A stretch of DNA of 64,000 nt, from positions 1 to 64,000 of the forward strand of contig CALFVI010000014.1 in NCBI GenBank assembly GCA_937928775.1. The letters are read 5' to 3'. A program made the translations under genes and the position numbers. Origin of the DNA: an uncultured Elioraea sp. Lineage in GTDB: Bacteria; Pseudomonadota; Alphaproteobacteria; Acetobacterales; Acetobacteraceae. Shown here piece after piece: positions 19,703-29,761 of the stretch. Each line of letters starts with the position of its first letter. Positions within the stretch are counted from its first letter, which is position 1. The notes below the pieces were generated by a model. That model was not told the origin of the DNA. It did no database searches and worked only from the letters and a program-made list of their open reading frames with translations.

Positions 19703-20120
19703 GTGGGTCAGGCGGCCGGACGGCCGCGCTTGCCGAAGTGAAAGCTTCGGCGGTGAGGAAAGTCCGGGCTCCACGGGAACACGGTGCCGGGTAACACCCG
19801 GCGGGGGTAACCCCAGGGAGAGTGCCACAGAGAACAGACCGCCGACGCGCGGGGGATGACCCCCGCCCGCCGGCAAGGGTGAAACGGTGCGGCAAGAGCG
19901 CACCGCGGCCCCGGCAACGGGGACGGCACGGCAAACCCCACCGGGAGCAAGACCGAATAGGGGCGGGCAGCGGAGGGTTCTCCCGGCCGCAGGCGCGTTC
20001 CCGCGCCTCCCGCCCGGGTTGGTCGCGCGAGGCGTCCGGCGACGGGCGTCCCAGATGAATGGCCGTCCAGGGGTGGCAACACCCCGGACAGAACCCGGCT
20101 TACAGGCCGCCTGACCCGCA
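19703..20120 (+). ncRNA. rnpB: RNase P RNA, bacterial class A
   Basis: The catalytic RNA that removes 5' leaders from pre-tRNA. GGGTCAGGCGGCC (19705-19717) pairs with GGCCGCCTGACCC (20105-20117) to form P1. The conserved core GAGGAAAGTCCGGGCTCC lies near 19754, CACAGAGAACAGACCGCC near 19828, and the GGTGAAACGGTGCGGCAAGAGCGC region near 19876. The ending CAGAACCCGGCTTACAGGCC is also canonical. Length (~415 nt) fits class A. Several open frames crossing it on both strands are artefacts of high GC. Confidence 0.97.
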
Positions 20121-20277
20121 ATACTCCCGAAACGATCGCACTGGAACAAAATGCGAATACTTGGTCGCGCCAGCGAGACCTAGCGCACGGCGACCAGGCG
20201 TGCCGTCAATCCTTTGTTCACGATTGGACCGCGGGCGTCAAAAGCCTGACTGAACCAGGTTTTTCTGGGGTTTTGCA

Positions 20278-20306
20278 TTGACTGACCAAGATTTCCCATG
20301 CTATCC
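20278..20306 (+). promoter_or_regulatory. Candidate promoter of mraZ/dcw cluster
   Basis: TTGACT at 20278-20283 is a good -35. The -10 is less clear: CTATCC (20301-20306, 17-bp spacer). It sits inside the array of MraZ-like boxes, as expected for an autorepressed promoter. Transcripts would have a leader of about 100 nt before mraZ. Confidence 0.45.
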
Positions 20307-20318
20307 CATAATCGACCA
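20284..20318 (-). promoter_or_regulatory. Candidate MraZ operator: four boxes at 10-bp pitch
   Basis: Read on the minus strand the boxes are TGGTC (20318-20314), TGGGA (20308-20304), TGGGA (20298-20294) and TGGTC (20288-20284), each separated by exactly five bases. E. coli MraZ binds TGGGN repeats with 5-bp spacers upstream of mraZ, so the two central boxes are exact matches and the outer two are variants. The position overlaps the promoter. Confidence 0.65.
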
Positions 20319-20417
20319 TGAGGTGGCAGCGCCGCCCGCCTTCGTCCCGCGCCTTTCTACCCGCGCGTCGGCCGAAGGCGCGGCGAGTGAGAAAGGGGTG
20401 GGCACGGCGGACAAGCG

Positions 20418-20873
20418 ATGGGCCAGTTCCTGGGCACCCACGTGAACAGGCTGGATCGCAAGGGTCGGGTTTCGGTCCCGGCGCCCTTTCGCGCGGTACT
20501 GGCGCGCTTCGAGACCACTGAGTTGATCCTGCGCCCTCATCACAAGTCGGCCTGCATCGAGGCCCGCCCGGAACCCGAGTTCCGCCGCCTCGCCGCGCGC
20601 CTCGACGCGCTCGACTCCTTCTCCGACGACCACGACGCGCTCGCTTTCGCCCTATTCGCCTCCGCCCATTCGGCCATTCCGGACGCGGAAGGGCGGATCG
20701 TGCTGCCCGAGGCGCTGATCGCCCACGCTGGGCTTGGCGAGACCGTCGCCTTCGTCGGGCTTGGGCGGCTGTTTCAGATCTGGGCGCCCGAGGAAGCGGA
20801 GCGGATGACGCGCAGCGCCGTGCAAGCGGCGCGCGAACGCGGCCTTACCCTGCCTGGCGGAGGCACGGCGTGA
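20418..20873 (+). CDS. mraZ: MraZ, transcriptional repressor of the dcw cluster
   Basis: A 151-residue MraZ with two SpoVT/AbrB-like halves: [24 protein letters not shown] near the N-terminus and [22 protein letters not shown] in the second half, each holding the DxxGR-(I/V)-xxP signature. MraZ forms a ring-shaped oligomer that binds repeats upstream of its own gene and represses the division/cell-wall cluster. Matching repeats are present about 100 bp upstream. The last four bases overlap rsmH (GTGA). Length is normal. Confidence 0.96.
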   Translation: MGQFLGTHVNRLDRKGRVSVPAPFRAVLARFETTELILRPHHKSACIEARPEPEFRRLAARLDALDSFSDDHDALAFALFASAHSAIPDAEGRIVLPEALIAHAGLGETVAFVGLGRLFQIWAPEEAERMTRSAVQAARERGLTLPGGGTA

Positions 20874-21805
20874 GCGGGCACGTTCCGGTGATGCTCCGTG
20901 AGGCGGTCGCCTTCCTCGCGCCGAAACAGGGCGGTGTCTATCTCGACGCCACCCTCGGCGGCGGCGGCTACACGCGCGCCATTTTGGAGGCTGCGCCGTG
21001 CACCGTGTTCGCGATCGACCGCGACCCAGATGCGATCTCCCGCGGTGCCGCCCTGGTCGCGCGGTTTCCCGGTCGCCTGACCCTGATGGAGGGACGCTTC
21101 GGCGATCTCGTCGACCTTCTCGCTCAACACGGTGTGGCTGGCCTCGATGGCGCGGTGTTCGACTTCGGCCTCTCCTCCTTCCAGCTCGACGACCCCGCGC
21201 GCGGCTTCTCCTTCCGTGCGGAAGGCCCGCTCGACATGCGCATGGGCCGGTCAGGGCGCACGGCGGCCGATCTCGTCAACACCCTCACCGAGGCGGATCT
21301 CGCCGCGCTCATCCGCACCTATGGCGAGGAACGGCACGCCCGGCGCATCGCCCGCGCCATCGTGCGCGCGCGGGCGGAAGAGCCAATCACCACCACCGCC
21401 CGGCTTGCTGACATCGTCCGCTCAGTCGTCCCCCGCGCAGCGGACGGCATCGACCCCGCCACACGCAGCTTCCAGGCGCTCAGGATCGCGGTGAACGAGG
21501 AGCTCGACGAGATCGCGCGCGGGCTTGCCGGCGCGATCGATCTTCTCTCACCGGGTGGGCGAATCGTCGCCGTCTCGTTCCATTCGCTCGAGGATCGCAT
21601 CGTGAAGCGCCTCTTCGCCGACGCCGCAGGGCGCGGCCCCTCCCCCTCGCGGCACGACCCGCGCGGGCTCATGGCGCGGAGCCGCCGATCCTTGCGCCTG
21701 CTCACCGCCAAGCCTGTCGTTCCGGCTGCGGACGAGATCGCCGCCAATCCGCGCGCGCGTTCGGCCAGATTGCGGGCGGCCGAGAAACTGGCGGAGGCTG
21801 CATGA
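20870..21805 (+). CDS. rsmH: RsmH (MraW), 16S rRNA m4C1402 methyltransferase
   Basis: A 311-residue SAM-dependent methyltransferase that N4-methylates C1402 of 16S rRNA. The opening [32 protein letters not shown] contains the family start and the SAM-binding glycine motif. [19 protein letters not shown] and VNEELDEI are also family hallmarks, and [15 protein letters not shown] is near the C-terminus. GTG start overlaps mraZ; the TGA overlaps ftsL as ATGA. Confidence 0.97.
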   Translation: MSGHVPVMLREAVAFLAPKQGGVYLDATLGGGGYTRAILEAAPCTVFAIDRDPDAISRGAALVARFPGRLTLMEGRFGDLVDLLAQHGVAGLDGAVFDFGLSSFQLDDPARGFSFRAEGPLDMRMGRSGRTAADLVNTLTEADLAALIRTYGEERHARRIARAIVRARAEEPITTTARLADIVRSVVPRAADGIDPATRSFQALRIAVNEELDEIARGLAGAIDLLSPGGRIVAVSFHSLEDRIVKRLFADAAGRGPSPSRHDPRGLMARSRRSLRLLTAKPVVPAADEIAANPRARSARLRAAEKLAEAA

Positions 21806-22527
21806 TTCGCCCCGCCATCCTGCTGTGGGCTGTCCTCGTCGTCGCCGCGGGGCTTTTGCTCTACAAGGTGAAGCACGACGTGCGTGAGCTCGAGGAGGAG
21901 CTGGCAAGCCTCAACCGCGCGATCGTGGAACGACGCGACCGCATCCATGTGCTGGAGGCGGAATGGTCACTGCTCAATGAGCCGGAACGGTTGCGCGACC
22001 TCGCCACCCGCCACCTCGCACTCGCACCGCTGCGCGCCGACCAACTCGCCCGCGCCTCTGAAGCGCTGCCTCGTCTCGCGCTCGCCCCGGCCCCTGGCCT
22101 CCCTGCCGCCGACCAGCCTGCTGCGGGTACGCACACTGTGCCGGCAGCGGCGCCGCCCGCCTCGTCGCCCGTGCTGGCGTCGCTGCCCCTGCCGCCGGCC
22201 TTCCCTGATCCGCCGCCGCGGAGCGCAACGACGCCGCCCATGGCAGAGCGCCGCACGGCCGCCTCTTCCCCGCCGCCCACCCCGCGTCAGGCCCGTCCCC
22301 TCTCCGCACCCGAGGCTCCCGCACCGCGCCCCGCTCCCGGACCTGCCGCCGCCCCGGCCTCGCCCGCGACCGTGCCTGCCAACCCGGTCCGCGTCGCACC
22401 TCAGCCGACACCTGCCCCACCCCCCCAACACCCGGTGGCGCCCCCTCCGCCGCGGCCCGCTCTCGCCTCCGCTCTCGGCATACCGGCGGGCAGCCTGCCG
22501 CCGCCGGTCGCAGGACCGCCGCGGTGA
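21802..22527 (+). CDS. ftsL: FtsL-like divisome protein with long Pro/Ala tail
   Basis: A 241-residue protein in the ftsL position. Residues 5-21 form the single membrane segment. The following helix ([33 protein letters not shown]) is a typical periplasmic coiled coil, closed by the FtsL block [18 protein letters not shown]. FtsL normally ends near here (about 90-120 residues). In this protein another ~155 residues follow, composed mainly of Pro, Ala and Ser with no hydrophobic core. FtsL recruits FtsB/FtsQ partners and activates FtsWI. The tail may span the periplasm or contact peptidoglycan; that is speculation. Both ends overlap neighbours (ATGA, GTGA). Confidence 0.85.
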   Translation: MIRPAILLWAVLVVAAGLLLYKVKHDVRELEEELASLNRAIVERRDRIHVLEAEWSLLNEPERLRDLATRHLALAPLRADQLARASEALPRLALAPAPGLPAADQPAAGTHTVPAAAPPASSPVLASLPLPPAFPDPPPRSATTPPMAERRTAASSPPPTPRQARPLSAPEAPAPRPAPGPAAAPASPATVPANPVRVAPQPTPAPPPQHPVAPPPPRPALASALGIPAGSLPPPVAGPPR

Positions 22528-24410
22528 ACGGAACAAGGCTCCCCCCGCACCTTGTCGTGCCGCCGGTGGCCGTCGACCGCGGCCGACCGCTCGTACCCCT
22601 CCGTCACGACCGGCCGAAACGGCACCCGCTCGAGGTCGCGCGCGCCCGGCTTGCCTTCTCCGCCGGTGCCTTCGCCCTGCTCTACCTCGCGCTTGCCGGC
22701 CGCCTGGTCGACGTCGCCACCGCGGAACCGGGCAAAGTCCGCGCCCAGGCCTCGCCCACCGCGCTCATCGCACCCGAACCGCGCGTCGAGCGGGCGGCAA
22801 TCGTCGATCGCCACGGCGTCGTGCTGGCGATGAGCCTTCCCTCGGCAGGGCTCTACGCCAATCCACGCCAAATCATCGACCCGGAGGAGACCGCACGGCG
22901 GCTCGCCACCGTTCTGTCTGGTCTTGACTCTGCTGCTCTGGCACCCAGGCTCACTGGCGAGCGCCAGTTTGTCTGGATCCGCCGCCATCTCAGCCCGCGC
23001 GAACAGCAGGCGGTAATCGCGCTCGGCCTGCCGGGGTTGCATTTCCAGCGCGCCGAACGCCGCGTCTACCCGCAAGGGAGGGCAGCGGTGCACGTGCTCG
23101 GCGGAACCGATGTCGACGGCAACGGTATTGCCGGGGTCGAGAGGTTCTTCGACCGGCGCCTGCGCGACAACCCCGCCGAGCCTTTGCGCCTCTCTATCGA
23201 TGTGCGCGTGCAGCACGTGCTGCGCGAAGCGATCGCGCGCGCGATCGAGCGCTTCGACGCGATCGGTGGTGCAGGCGTGGTGCTCGATGTCACCTCAGGC
23301 GAGGTGCTGGCCATGGTCTCGCTGCCGGATTACGACCCGGCCGAGGTTGCCACCGCGACGGAAGCGGAACGTTTTAACCGCATCACCGTTGGCGTCTACG
23401 AACCGGGCTCCACCTTCAAGTTGCTCACCACCGCCGCCGCCCTCGATCTCGGCACGGTGCCCATCTGGGGCGGCTACGACGCCTCCCGCCCGATCACCTA
23501 CGGCCGCTTCACCATCAGCGACTTCCGCGGCAAGAACCGCTGGCTCAGCGTACCGGAGATCTTCGCCTACTCCTCCAACATCGGGACCGCGCGCATGGCG
23601 CTCGACATCGGCGTCGCCCGCCACCGCGCCTTCCTCGACCGTGTCGGCGTGCTGCGTCGGGTACCGATCGAAATCCCTGAGACCGCGATGCCACTCTTCC
23701 CTCACGGGTCGAACTGGCGGGAGATCAACACACTGACCATCTCCTATGGGCACGGCATCTCCGTCACCCCGCTGCACGTCGCGATGTCGACCGCGGCGAT
23801 GGTGAACGGCGGGCGGCTCGTTCGGCCCACCATCCTCGCCCGCGACGCAAGCGAGCCACCGCCTCTGACGCCGCAGGTGATCAAGCCCGAGACCTCGGCC
23901 ACGCTCAGGCGTCTGATGCGCTTGACGGTGACGGACGGGTCGGGCAAGGGCGCCGACGTCCCGGGGTATTTCGTCGGCGGCAAGACGGGCACGGCGCAGA
24001 AGGTCGGCCCCGGTGGGCGCTATCTCGCCAACGCGCGCATCAGCTCCTTCACCGGCATGTTCCCCGCCTACGACCCCCGCTACGTCGTCTACATCATGAT
24101 CGACGAGCCGAAGCCGAGGCGGGATACGCACGGCTTCGCCACGGGCGGATGGGTGGCAGCCCCCGCCGCACGGGAGGTGATCGAGCGGATCGGGCCCCTG
24201 CTCGGCTATCTGCCGCAGCCGGAAACGCCGGTGATTCGCGAGGCGCTAGCGATGCCGATGCAGCCGCCACGCCCCGCCCGCGCCACCCCCCGGCCGGCGG
24301 AACCACAGCGTGCAGGCACTGCCGCGCCGGTTGCCGCCCCGCAGGCCACCCGTCAGGCCGCTCTGGCCCAGGCGGCGATGGGCGCCGCATCAAGCCATGC
24401 GGCTCGGTGA
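22524..24410 (+). CDS. ftsI: FtsI (PBP3), septal peptidoglycan transpeptidase
   Basis: A 628-residue class B penicillin-binding protein. A cytosolic N-terminus rich in Arg/Pro precedes one membrane segment (about 44-62) and the pedestal domain (PEPRVERAAIVDRHGVVLA). The transpeptidase motifs are complete: STFK at 296-299 (catalytic Ser296), SSN at 350-352 and KTGT at 487-490. The C-terminal ~55 residues are Pro/Ala/Gln-rich and look disordered, like the tail of the adjacent FtsL. It crosslinks septal wall with FtsW. The GTG start overlaps ftsL, and its 3' end overlaps murE by 14 nt. Confidence 0.97.
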   Translation: MNGTRLPPHLVVPPVAVDRGRPLVPLRHDRPKRHPLEVARARLAFSAGAFALLYLALAGRLVDVATAEPGKVRAQASPTALIAPEPRVERAAIVDRHGVVLAMSLPSAGLYANPRQIIDPEETARRLATVLSGLDSAALAPRLTGERQFVWIRRHLSPREQQAVIALGLPGLHFQRAERRVYPQGRAAVHVLGGTDVDGNGIAGVERFFDRRLRDNPAEPLRLSIDVRVQHVLREAIARAIERFDAIGGAGVVLDVTSGEVLAMVSLPDYDPAEVATATEAERFNRITVGVYEPGSTFKLLTTAAALDLGTVPIWGGYDASRPITYGRFTISDFRGKNRWLSVPEIFAYSSNIGTARMALDIGVARHRAFLDRVGVLRRVPIEIPETAMPLFPHGSNWREINTLTISYGHGISVTPLHVAMSTAAMVNGGRLVRPTILARDASEPPPLTPQVIKPETSATLRRLMRLTVTDGSGKGADVPGYFVGGKTGTAQKVGPGGRYLANARISSFTGMFPAYDPRYVVYIMIDEPKPRRDTHGFATGGWVAAPAAREVIERIGPLLGYLPQPETPVIREALAMPMQPPRPARATPRPAEPQRAGTAAPVAAPQATRQAALAQAAMGAASSHAAR

Positions 24411-25893
24411 GCTCATGCAGGGGTCGGGCCTGCCCGCCATGTTGAACGGCCGCACCCTCGAGGCGGCGCAGCTCGCTGCCTGCGAGGTCAGGGGGCTCAC
24501 CGCCGACAGCCGGCAGGTCCGGCCGGGCGATCTGTTTGCCGCTCTGCCTGGCACGCGGGCTGACGGCCGCGCCTTCATCTCTGAGGCGGTGGCGAAGGGA
24601 GCGGTGGCCGTGCTCGCCCCTGAGGGGACCACCTGGCCGCCAGGCGTGCCGCCGCGGCCTCTCATCCTTGACCCCGACCCCAGGCGGCGCTTCGCTCTCA
24701 TGTGCGCCGCGTTCCACGGCGTCCAGCCCGCCACCGTGGTCGCGGTGACGGGAACGAACGGCAAGACCTCGACGGTCGATTTCCTGCGCCAGATCTTCGC
24801 CGCCCTGCATCAGGGTAAGGCCGCCTCGCTCGGCACGCTCGGGCTGATCGCACCGGGTTTCCCGCCGGGGCCTTCGCTCACCACGCCCGACCCGGCGAGC
24901 CTGCACGCGACTTTGGCTGCGCTGGCGCGGGCAGGCATCGCGCATGCGGCGATGGAGGCCTCCTCGCATGGGCTGGATCAGCGCCGGCTTGACGGGGTGC
25001 GTCTCGCTGCCGCGGCCTTCACCAGCTTCAGCCGCGACCATCTCGACTACCATGGCACAATGGCGGCTTACCTTGCCGCCAAGCTGCGGCTGTTCGAGAG
25101 CGTGCTTGAGCCCGGCCGCCCGATCGTTGCCCCGACCACATTGGCGGACGAGGCGATGGACGGCTTGAGCGCGATCGCGACGCGTCGTGGGCTTACGCTG
25201 CACACGGTGGGGCAGGGCGGGTCGCTGGTCGCGGTCGAGAGCAAGGTGCCGCTCGCCGAAGGCGTGCGCGTCGCATTCCGTTGCCGAGGCGAACGATTCG
25301 ACCTCGTGCTGCCGGTCGCGGGCTTTCAGGCAGAGAATGCGCTGACCGCGGCCGCGCTCGCCATCGTCACCGGGGAAGCGCCGTCTCGCGTGTTCGCAAC
25401 CCTGCCGCGGCTCGCCGGCGTGCGCGGGCGGATCGAGCGGGTGGCGGTGCTGGCGAACGGAGCGGCCGTCTATGTCGACTACGCGCACACGCCGGATGCA
25501 ATCGCCGCCGTGGTCGCTGCGCTCAGGCCGCACTGCAAAGGCAGGCTGACCCTCGTCTTCGGGGCGGGAGGCGATCGCGACCCTGGCAAGCGCGCGCCGA
25601 TGGGCGAGGCTGCCTGTGCGGCAGATCGCGTCATCGTCACCGACGACAACCCGCGTACGGAGGATCCGGCGGCGATCCGCGCCGCGGTGCGTGCAGGCTG
25701 CCCCACGGCGGAGGAGATTGGCGATCGCGCGGCGGCGATTGCGGCGGCCATCGCCGGTCTCGGCCCTGGCGACGTCGCGGTGATCGCCGGCAAGGGCCAT
25801 GAAGAGGGCCAGATCTTTGGCGACCGGATCATCCCTTTCGACGATGCCGCCGTTGCGCGCGATGCGGTGGAGAGGCTCAGCGGGCGACGATGA
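24397..25893 (+). CDS. murE: MurE, UDP-MurNAc-tripeptide synthetase (mDAP-adding)
   Basis: A 498-residue Mur ligase that adds the third residue to the stem peptide. The ATP-binding loop VTGTNGKTS starts at residue 117. The DNPR motif at about 416-419 (TDDNPRTEDP) is the specificity signature for meso-diaminopimelate rather than lysine. The N-terminal UDP-binding block GLTADSRQVRPGDLFAALPG and the histidine block EASSHGLDQ are present. I place the start at the ATG at 24397, inside the end of ftsI, because the conserved N-terminus follows shortly; an in-frame start further upstream would add only Arg/Pro-rich residues. Confidence 0.96.
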   Translation: MRLGELMQGSGLPAMLNGRTLEAAQLAACEVRGLTADSRQVRPGDLFAALPGTRADGRAFISEAVAKGAVAVLAPEGTTWPPGVPPRPLILDPDPRRRFALMCAAFHGVQPATVVAVTGTNGKTSTVDFLRQIFAALHQGKAASLGTLGLIAPGFPPGPSLTTPDPASLHATLAALARAGIAHAAMEASSHGLDQRRLDGVRLAAAAFTSFSRDHLDYHGTMAAYLAAKLRLFESVLEPGRPIVAPTTLADEAMDGLSAIATRRGLTLHTVGQGGSLVAVESKVPLAEGVRVAFRCRGERFDLVLPVAGFQAENALTAAALAIVTGEAPSRVFATLPRLAGVRGRIERVAVLANGAAVYVDYAHTPDAIAAVVAALRPHCKGRLTLVFGAGGDRDPGKRAPMGEAACAADRVIVTDDNPRTEDPAAIRAAVRAGCPTAEEIGDRAAAIAAAIAGLGPGDVAVIAGKGHEEGQIFGDRIIPFDDAAVARDAVERLSGRR

Positions 25894-27272
25894 GCGCGCT
25901 TTGGACATCGGCCGAGATTGCGCAGGCGGTGGGCGGATGCGCGCCTGCGCCCTTCGTCGCGTCCGGGGTATCGATCGATTCCCGCACCCTCGCCCAGGGC
26001 GACCTGTTCGTCGCGCTGAAGGGAACGCGCGACGGGCACGATTTCGTCGCCGATGCGCTGCGCAGGGGGGCGGCGGGGGCCATTGTTTCGCGCGACCCGC
26101 CCGAGGTGGCGGGACATCCGCGCCTGATCCATGTGAAGGACACGCTCGCGGCCTTGACCGCCCTCGGCCAGGCTGGCCGCGCTCGCGCGCGCGCTACTGT
26201 GATCGCGGTTACGGGCAGCGTCGGCAAGACAGGCACCAAGGAGGCGCTGAGGCACGTGCTCGCCCGCCAGGGCGGCTGCCACGCTGCGGAGGCGAGCCAC
26301 AACAACGCAATCGGCGTTCCCCTCACCCTTGCCCGCCTGCCGCACGACGTCCCCCACGCCGCGATCGAGATCGGGATGAACCGGCCAGGCGAGATCGCTC
26401 CCCTGGCGCGGCTTGCATCGCCGCACGTCGCCATCATCACCACCGTCGAGTCGGTGCACAGCGCGTTCTTCCCGAACGAGGAGGCGATTGCCGACGAGAA
26501 GGCCGCGATCATGCAAGGCGTGGTTGCGGGCGGGGCCGTGGTGCTGAACCGTGACAACCGCCACTTTTTCCGCCTCCTTTCCCACGCGCACCATCTTGGC
26601 CTTGCGCGCATCCTCACTTTCGGTGACCACCCCCAAGCCGACGTCTGTCTGCTCGATTGGCGCGCCGAAGGTTTCGGCGGCAGGGCGCGGGCGCGCCTGC
26701 TCGGTCAGGAGATCGCGTTCCGTCTCGCTGCCCCTGGCCGGCACGCAGCGCAGAACGCGCTCGCCGTGCTGGCCGCCGTCTTCGCTGCGGGTGCCGACCC
26801 GTTCCGCGCCGCGGAGGATCTCGCCGACCTCGCCCCCGCCCCAGGGCGCGGCCGGAGGGTTGCAATCCGCTTTGGCGAGGGCGAGGCGATCCTGATCGAC
26901 GACTCCTACAACGCCTCACCGCCCTCGATGCGCGCCGCCTTCGCGGTGCTGGGCGAGGTCCTGGCCGCACGTCGGGTTGCGGTGCTGGGCGATATGCTGG
27001 AACTGGGCGAACGTGCAGAGGACGAGCATCGTGCGCTTGCCCAGGCGGCGGTGCAGGCGAGGATCGACCTCGTCTTCTGCTGCGGGCCGCTGATGCGCCA
27101 CCTTTACCAAGCGCTGCCCATGCGCATGCGCGGGGCGCACGCGGCCGATGCGGAGGCGCTGGTGCCCCTTCTGCAAGGTGCGCTGCAAGCCGGCGATGTG
27201 ATCCTGGTCAAAGGATCGCTCGGCAGCCGGATGGGGCGCATCGTCGAGGCCCTCACGCGGGGAGTGGGCTGA
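25890..27272 (+). CDS. murF: MurF, UDP-MurNAc-tripeptide:D-Ala-D-Ala ligase
   Basis: A 460-residue Mur ligase that completes the pentapeptide. It shows VSIDSRTLAQGDLFVALKG (N-terminal UDP site), the ATP loop VTGSVGKTGTKEAL from residue 107, IEIGMNRPGEI, and the C-terminal block DDSYNASPPSMRAA. The ATGA overlap with murE and the 3-nt gap to mraY suggest coupled translation. Confidence 0.96.
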   Translation: MSALWTSAEIAQAVGGCAPAPFVASGVSIDSRTLAQGDLFVALKGTRDGHDFVADALRRGAAGAIVSRDPPEVAGHPRLIHVKDTLAALTALGQAGRARARATVIAVTGSVGKTGTKEALRHVLARQGGCHAAEASHNNAIGVPLTLARLPHDVPHAAIEIGMNRPGEIAPLARLASPHVAIITTVESVHSAFFPNEEAIADEKAAIMQGVVAGGAVVLNRDNRHFFRLLSHAHHLGLARILTFGDHPQADVCLLDWRAEGFGGRARARLLGQEIAFRLAAPGRHAAQNALAVLAAVFAAGADPFRAAEDLADLAPAPGRGRRVAIRFGEGEAILIDDSYNASPPSMRAAFAVLGEVLAARRVAVLGDMLELGERAEDEHRALAQAAVQARIDLVFCCGPLMRHLYQALPMRMRGAHAADAEALVPLLQGALQAGDVILVKGSLGSRMGRIVEALTRGVG

Positions 27273-27275
27273 GCC

Positions 27276-28367
27276 ATGCTCTTCAACCTGCTCGCCCCGC
27301 TCGCCGACGAGTTCATCTTGTTCAATCTGTTCCGCTACCTCACGTTTCGGTCGGGCGGGGCGTGCATGACCGCGCTCTTCCTGTCCTTTCTGCTCGGCGG
27401 GCCGATCATCAGGCGGTTGAAACAGTTGCAGGCCCAGGGGCAACCGATGCGCGAACAGTACATGACGGAGGCGCATCTGTTGGGCAAACGCGGCACGCCG
27501 ACCATGGGGGGCGTGCTGATCCTGATCGCCCTCGTCGTCTCCACTCTGCTTTGGGCGGATTGGCGCAACGCTTATGTCTGGGCGGTGCTGATGGTGACCA
27601 TGGGCTATGGGCTGCTCGGGTTTGCCGACGACTTCCTCAAGGTGACGAGGGGTAACACTCAGGGTGTATCCAGCGCGATCAAGCTCGCCGTGCAGGCTGG
27701 GATCGGACTTGCGGCCAGCTTCTGGATCATGCTGGTGGCTCGACCGCCGCTCGAGTCTGCCCTCGCTGTACCATTCTTCAAGGACGTGCTGATCGAGCTT
27801 GGCTGGCTGTTCCTCCCTTTCGGCGCGCTGGTGATGATGGGCACTTCGAATGCGGTCAATCTGACGGACGGGCTGGATGGGCTTGCCATCGTGCCGGTGA
27901 TGATCGCCGCCGCCTGTTTCGCGCTCATCGCCTATCTCGTCGGCAACTCGGTGTTCGCCAACTACCTGCAGCTCCATTTCGTCTCTGGAGTGGGTGAGCT
28001 CGCCGTGTTCTGTTCGGCTCTCATCGGCGCCGGCATGGGGTTCCTGTGGTTCAATGCGCCACCGGCGATGGTGTTCATGGGCGATACAGGAAGCCTCGCT
28101 CTGGGTGGCGCGCTCGGTGCCGTGGCGGTCGCGACCAAGCACGAGATCGTGCTGATCATCATCGGTGGCCTGTTCGTGCTGGAGACGGTGTCCGTCATCG
28201 TTCAGGTCGTCTCGTACAAGCTCACCGGGCGGCGCGTCTTCCGCATGGCGCCGCTGCACCACCATTTCGAGAAGAAGGGCTGGGCCGAGCCCACCATCGT
28301 GATCCGCTTCTGGATCATCTCGATGGTCCTGGCCCTGATCGGTCTCTCAACCTTGAAGCTCAGATGA
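27276..28367 (+). CDS. mraY: MraY, phospho-MurNAc-pentapeptide translocase
   Basis: A 363-residue polytopic inner-membrane enzyme (about ten segments) that makes lipid I from UDP-MurNAc-pentapeptide and undecaprenyl phosphate. Diagnostic blocks include [22 protein letters not shown] (the Asp pair), [13 protein letters not shown] and [12 protein letters not shown], and HHHFEKKGW near the C-terminus. Length is typical. It overlaps murD by ATGA. Confidence 0.98.
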   Translation: MLFNLLAPLADEFILFNLFRYLTFRSGGACMTALFLSFLLGGPIIRRLKQLQAQGQPMREQYMTEAHLLGKRGTPTMGGVLILIALVVSTLLWADWRNAYVWAVLMVTMGYGLLGFADDFLKVTRGNTQGVSSAIKLAVQAGIGLAASFWIMLVARPPLESALAVPFFKDVLIELGWLFLPFGALVMMGTSNAVNLTDGLDGLAIVPVMIAAACFALIAYLVGNSVFANYLQLHFVSGVGELAVFCSALIGAGMGFLWFNAPPAMVFMGDTGSLALGGALGAVAVATKHEIVLIIIGGLFVLETVSVIVQVVSYKLTGRRVFRMAPLHHHFEKKGWAEPTIVIRFWIISMVLALIGLSTLKLR

Positions 28368-29761
28368 GCGCGGCCTTCACCCCTTTCGCTGGCGAACGGT
28401 ACGCCGTGATGGGCCTTGGCCGATCCGGGCTGCCGGTGGCGCGCGCCCTTCTCTCGTACGGGGCTGACGTTGTCGCCTGGGATGATGCAGAGCAGTCCCG
28501 CCGCACCGCAGCCAACGCCGGCCTGCCGGTCGCCGACCTCGGGGCGATCGATCTTCGGGGCTTCGACGGTCTCGTTCTGTCGCCCGGCATTCCGCACCGT
28601 CTCCCCGCGCCGCATCCAATCGCCGCGCGCGCCCTGGCGGCGGGCGTTCCCATCCTCGCCGAGGCCGACCTTCTGTGGCGCGCCGTGCGCTTGCGGGGTT
28701 CGCGCGCGCGCTTCGTCGGCATCACCGGAACGAACGGCAAGAGCACGACCACGGCTTTGACGGGGAGCATCCTTGCCCGTGCGGGCATTCCGGTTGCAGT
28801 GGGCGGGAATTTCGGCACGCCGGCGCTCGCCCTCACCATGTTGGGGGACGACGGGGTGTTCGTCCTCGAGATGTCGTCCTACGCCTTGGAGCGACTCGCA
28901 TCGATCCGCTTCGATGCCGCAGCGATGCTGAACCTTTCGCCGGATCACCTCGACCGGCATGGCGACATGGCAGGCTATGCGGCGGCGAAGCGCGCGATCT
29001 TCAACCGCCAGGATGCCGCCTGCACGGCCGTGATCGGTGTGGATGACGCGTGGTCGCGCGCCATCGCCGAGGACCTCGGCCGCGGCCTAGCCCGGGTCGT
29101 GCGCATCAGCGGCGAAGGGGCGGTCCCTGGCGGCGTCTATGTCGAGCACGGCCGGCTGATCGACGACCGCGACGCGTTGCGCACGCGCCTTGCGAGCCTC
29201 GTCGGGCATCGTTCGCTGCTCGGGCGGCACAATGCCCAGAACGCCGCTGCTGCTGCCGCTCTCGCTCTCGCTCTCGGCGTCGCGCGCGAGGACATTGCCG
29301 CCGCGATCGCGACCTTCCCCGGTCTTCCGCACCGTCAGGAAAGGGTCGCGGAGATCGATGGTGTTCTGTTCATCAACGACAGCAAGGCAACAAACGCAGA
29401 CTCGGCCGCCCGCGCCATGGCCTGCTATGACCGCTTCCACTGGATCGTCGGCGGTCGTGCCAAGGCGGGTGGTATTCAGCCTCTTGCGCCTCTCTTCCCG
29501 CGTGTGGCGCGGGCGTGGCTGATCGGCGAGGCGGCCGAGGAGTTCGCGCGTACGCTGGGGGAAGCGGGCGTGCCGCACGAGCTGTGTGGAACGCTAGAGA
29601 ACGCGGTGCACGCCGCCTTCGCGGCGGCGCGCCGGGAGGCGCCGGCGGTCGTTCTGCTCTCCCCGGCCTGCGCCTCGTTCGACCAATTCCCGGGCTTTGA
29701 GGCGCGCGGCGAAACCTTTCGTCAGCTTGTCGCCTCATTGCGCGTGCGGGCATCGGCATGA
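28364..29761 (+). CDS. murD: MurD, UDP-MurNAc-L-Ala:D-Glu ligase
   Basis: A 465-residue Mur ligase adding D-glutamate. The N-terminal Rossmann-like domain starts [17 protein letters not shown]. The ATP loop [14 protein letters not shown] is at about 119-132, [10 protein letters not shown] follows, and [17 protein letters not shown] marks the substrate-closing domain. The start at 28364 overlaps the mraY stop; earlier in-frame starts lie within mraY and are rejected. Confidence 0.96.
   Translation: MSAAFTPFAGERYAVMGLGRSGLPVARALLSYGADVVAWDDAEQSRRTAANAGLPVADLGAIDLRGFDGLVLSPGIPHRLPAPHPIAARALAAGVPILAEADLLWRAVRLRGSRARFVGITGTNGKSTTTALTGSILARAGIPVAVGGNFGTPALALTMLGDDGVFVLEMSSYALERLASIRFDAAAMLNLSPDHLDRHGDMAGYAAAKRAIFNRQDAACTAVIGVDDAWSRAIAEDLGRGLARVVRISGEGAVPGGVYVEHGRLIDDRDALRTRLASLVGHRSLLGRHNAQNAAAAAALALALGVAREDIAAAIATFPGLPHRQERVAEIDGVLFINDSKATNADSAARAMACYDRFHWIVGGRAKAGGIQPLAPLFPRVARAWLIGEAAEEFARTLGEAGVPHELCGTLENAVHAAFAAARREAPAVVLLSPACASFDQFPGFEARGETFRQLVASLRVRASA

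Larger units (their letters stand above)
20121..20417 (+). other. Leader/control region of the dcw cluster
   Basis: About 297 bp between rnpB and mraZ without a gene. The centre (20255-20315) is clearly richer in A+T than its surroundings and holds the putative mraZ promoter and MraZ boxes, listed separately. Confidence 0.6.

Noticed and set aside
19682..20149. Open frames over the RNase P RNA, on both strands
   Set aside because: The region is fully explained by rnpB secondary structure; such frames are a frequent misannotation.
24094..25908. A 604-residue minus-strand open frame
   Set aside because: Antisense of murE and the end of ftsI, with no ribosome-binding site or family resemblance.
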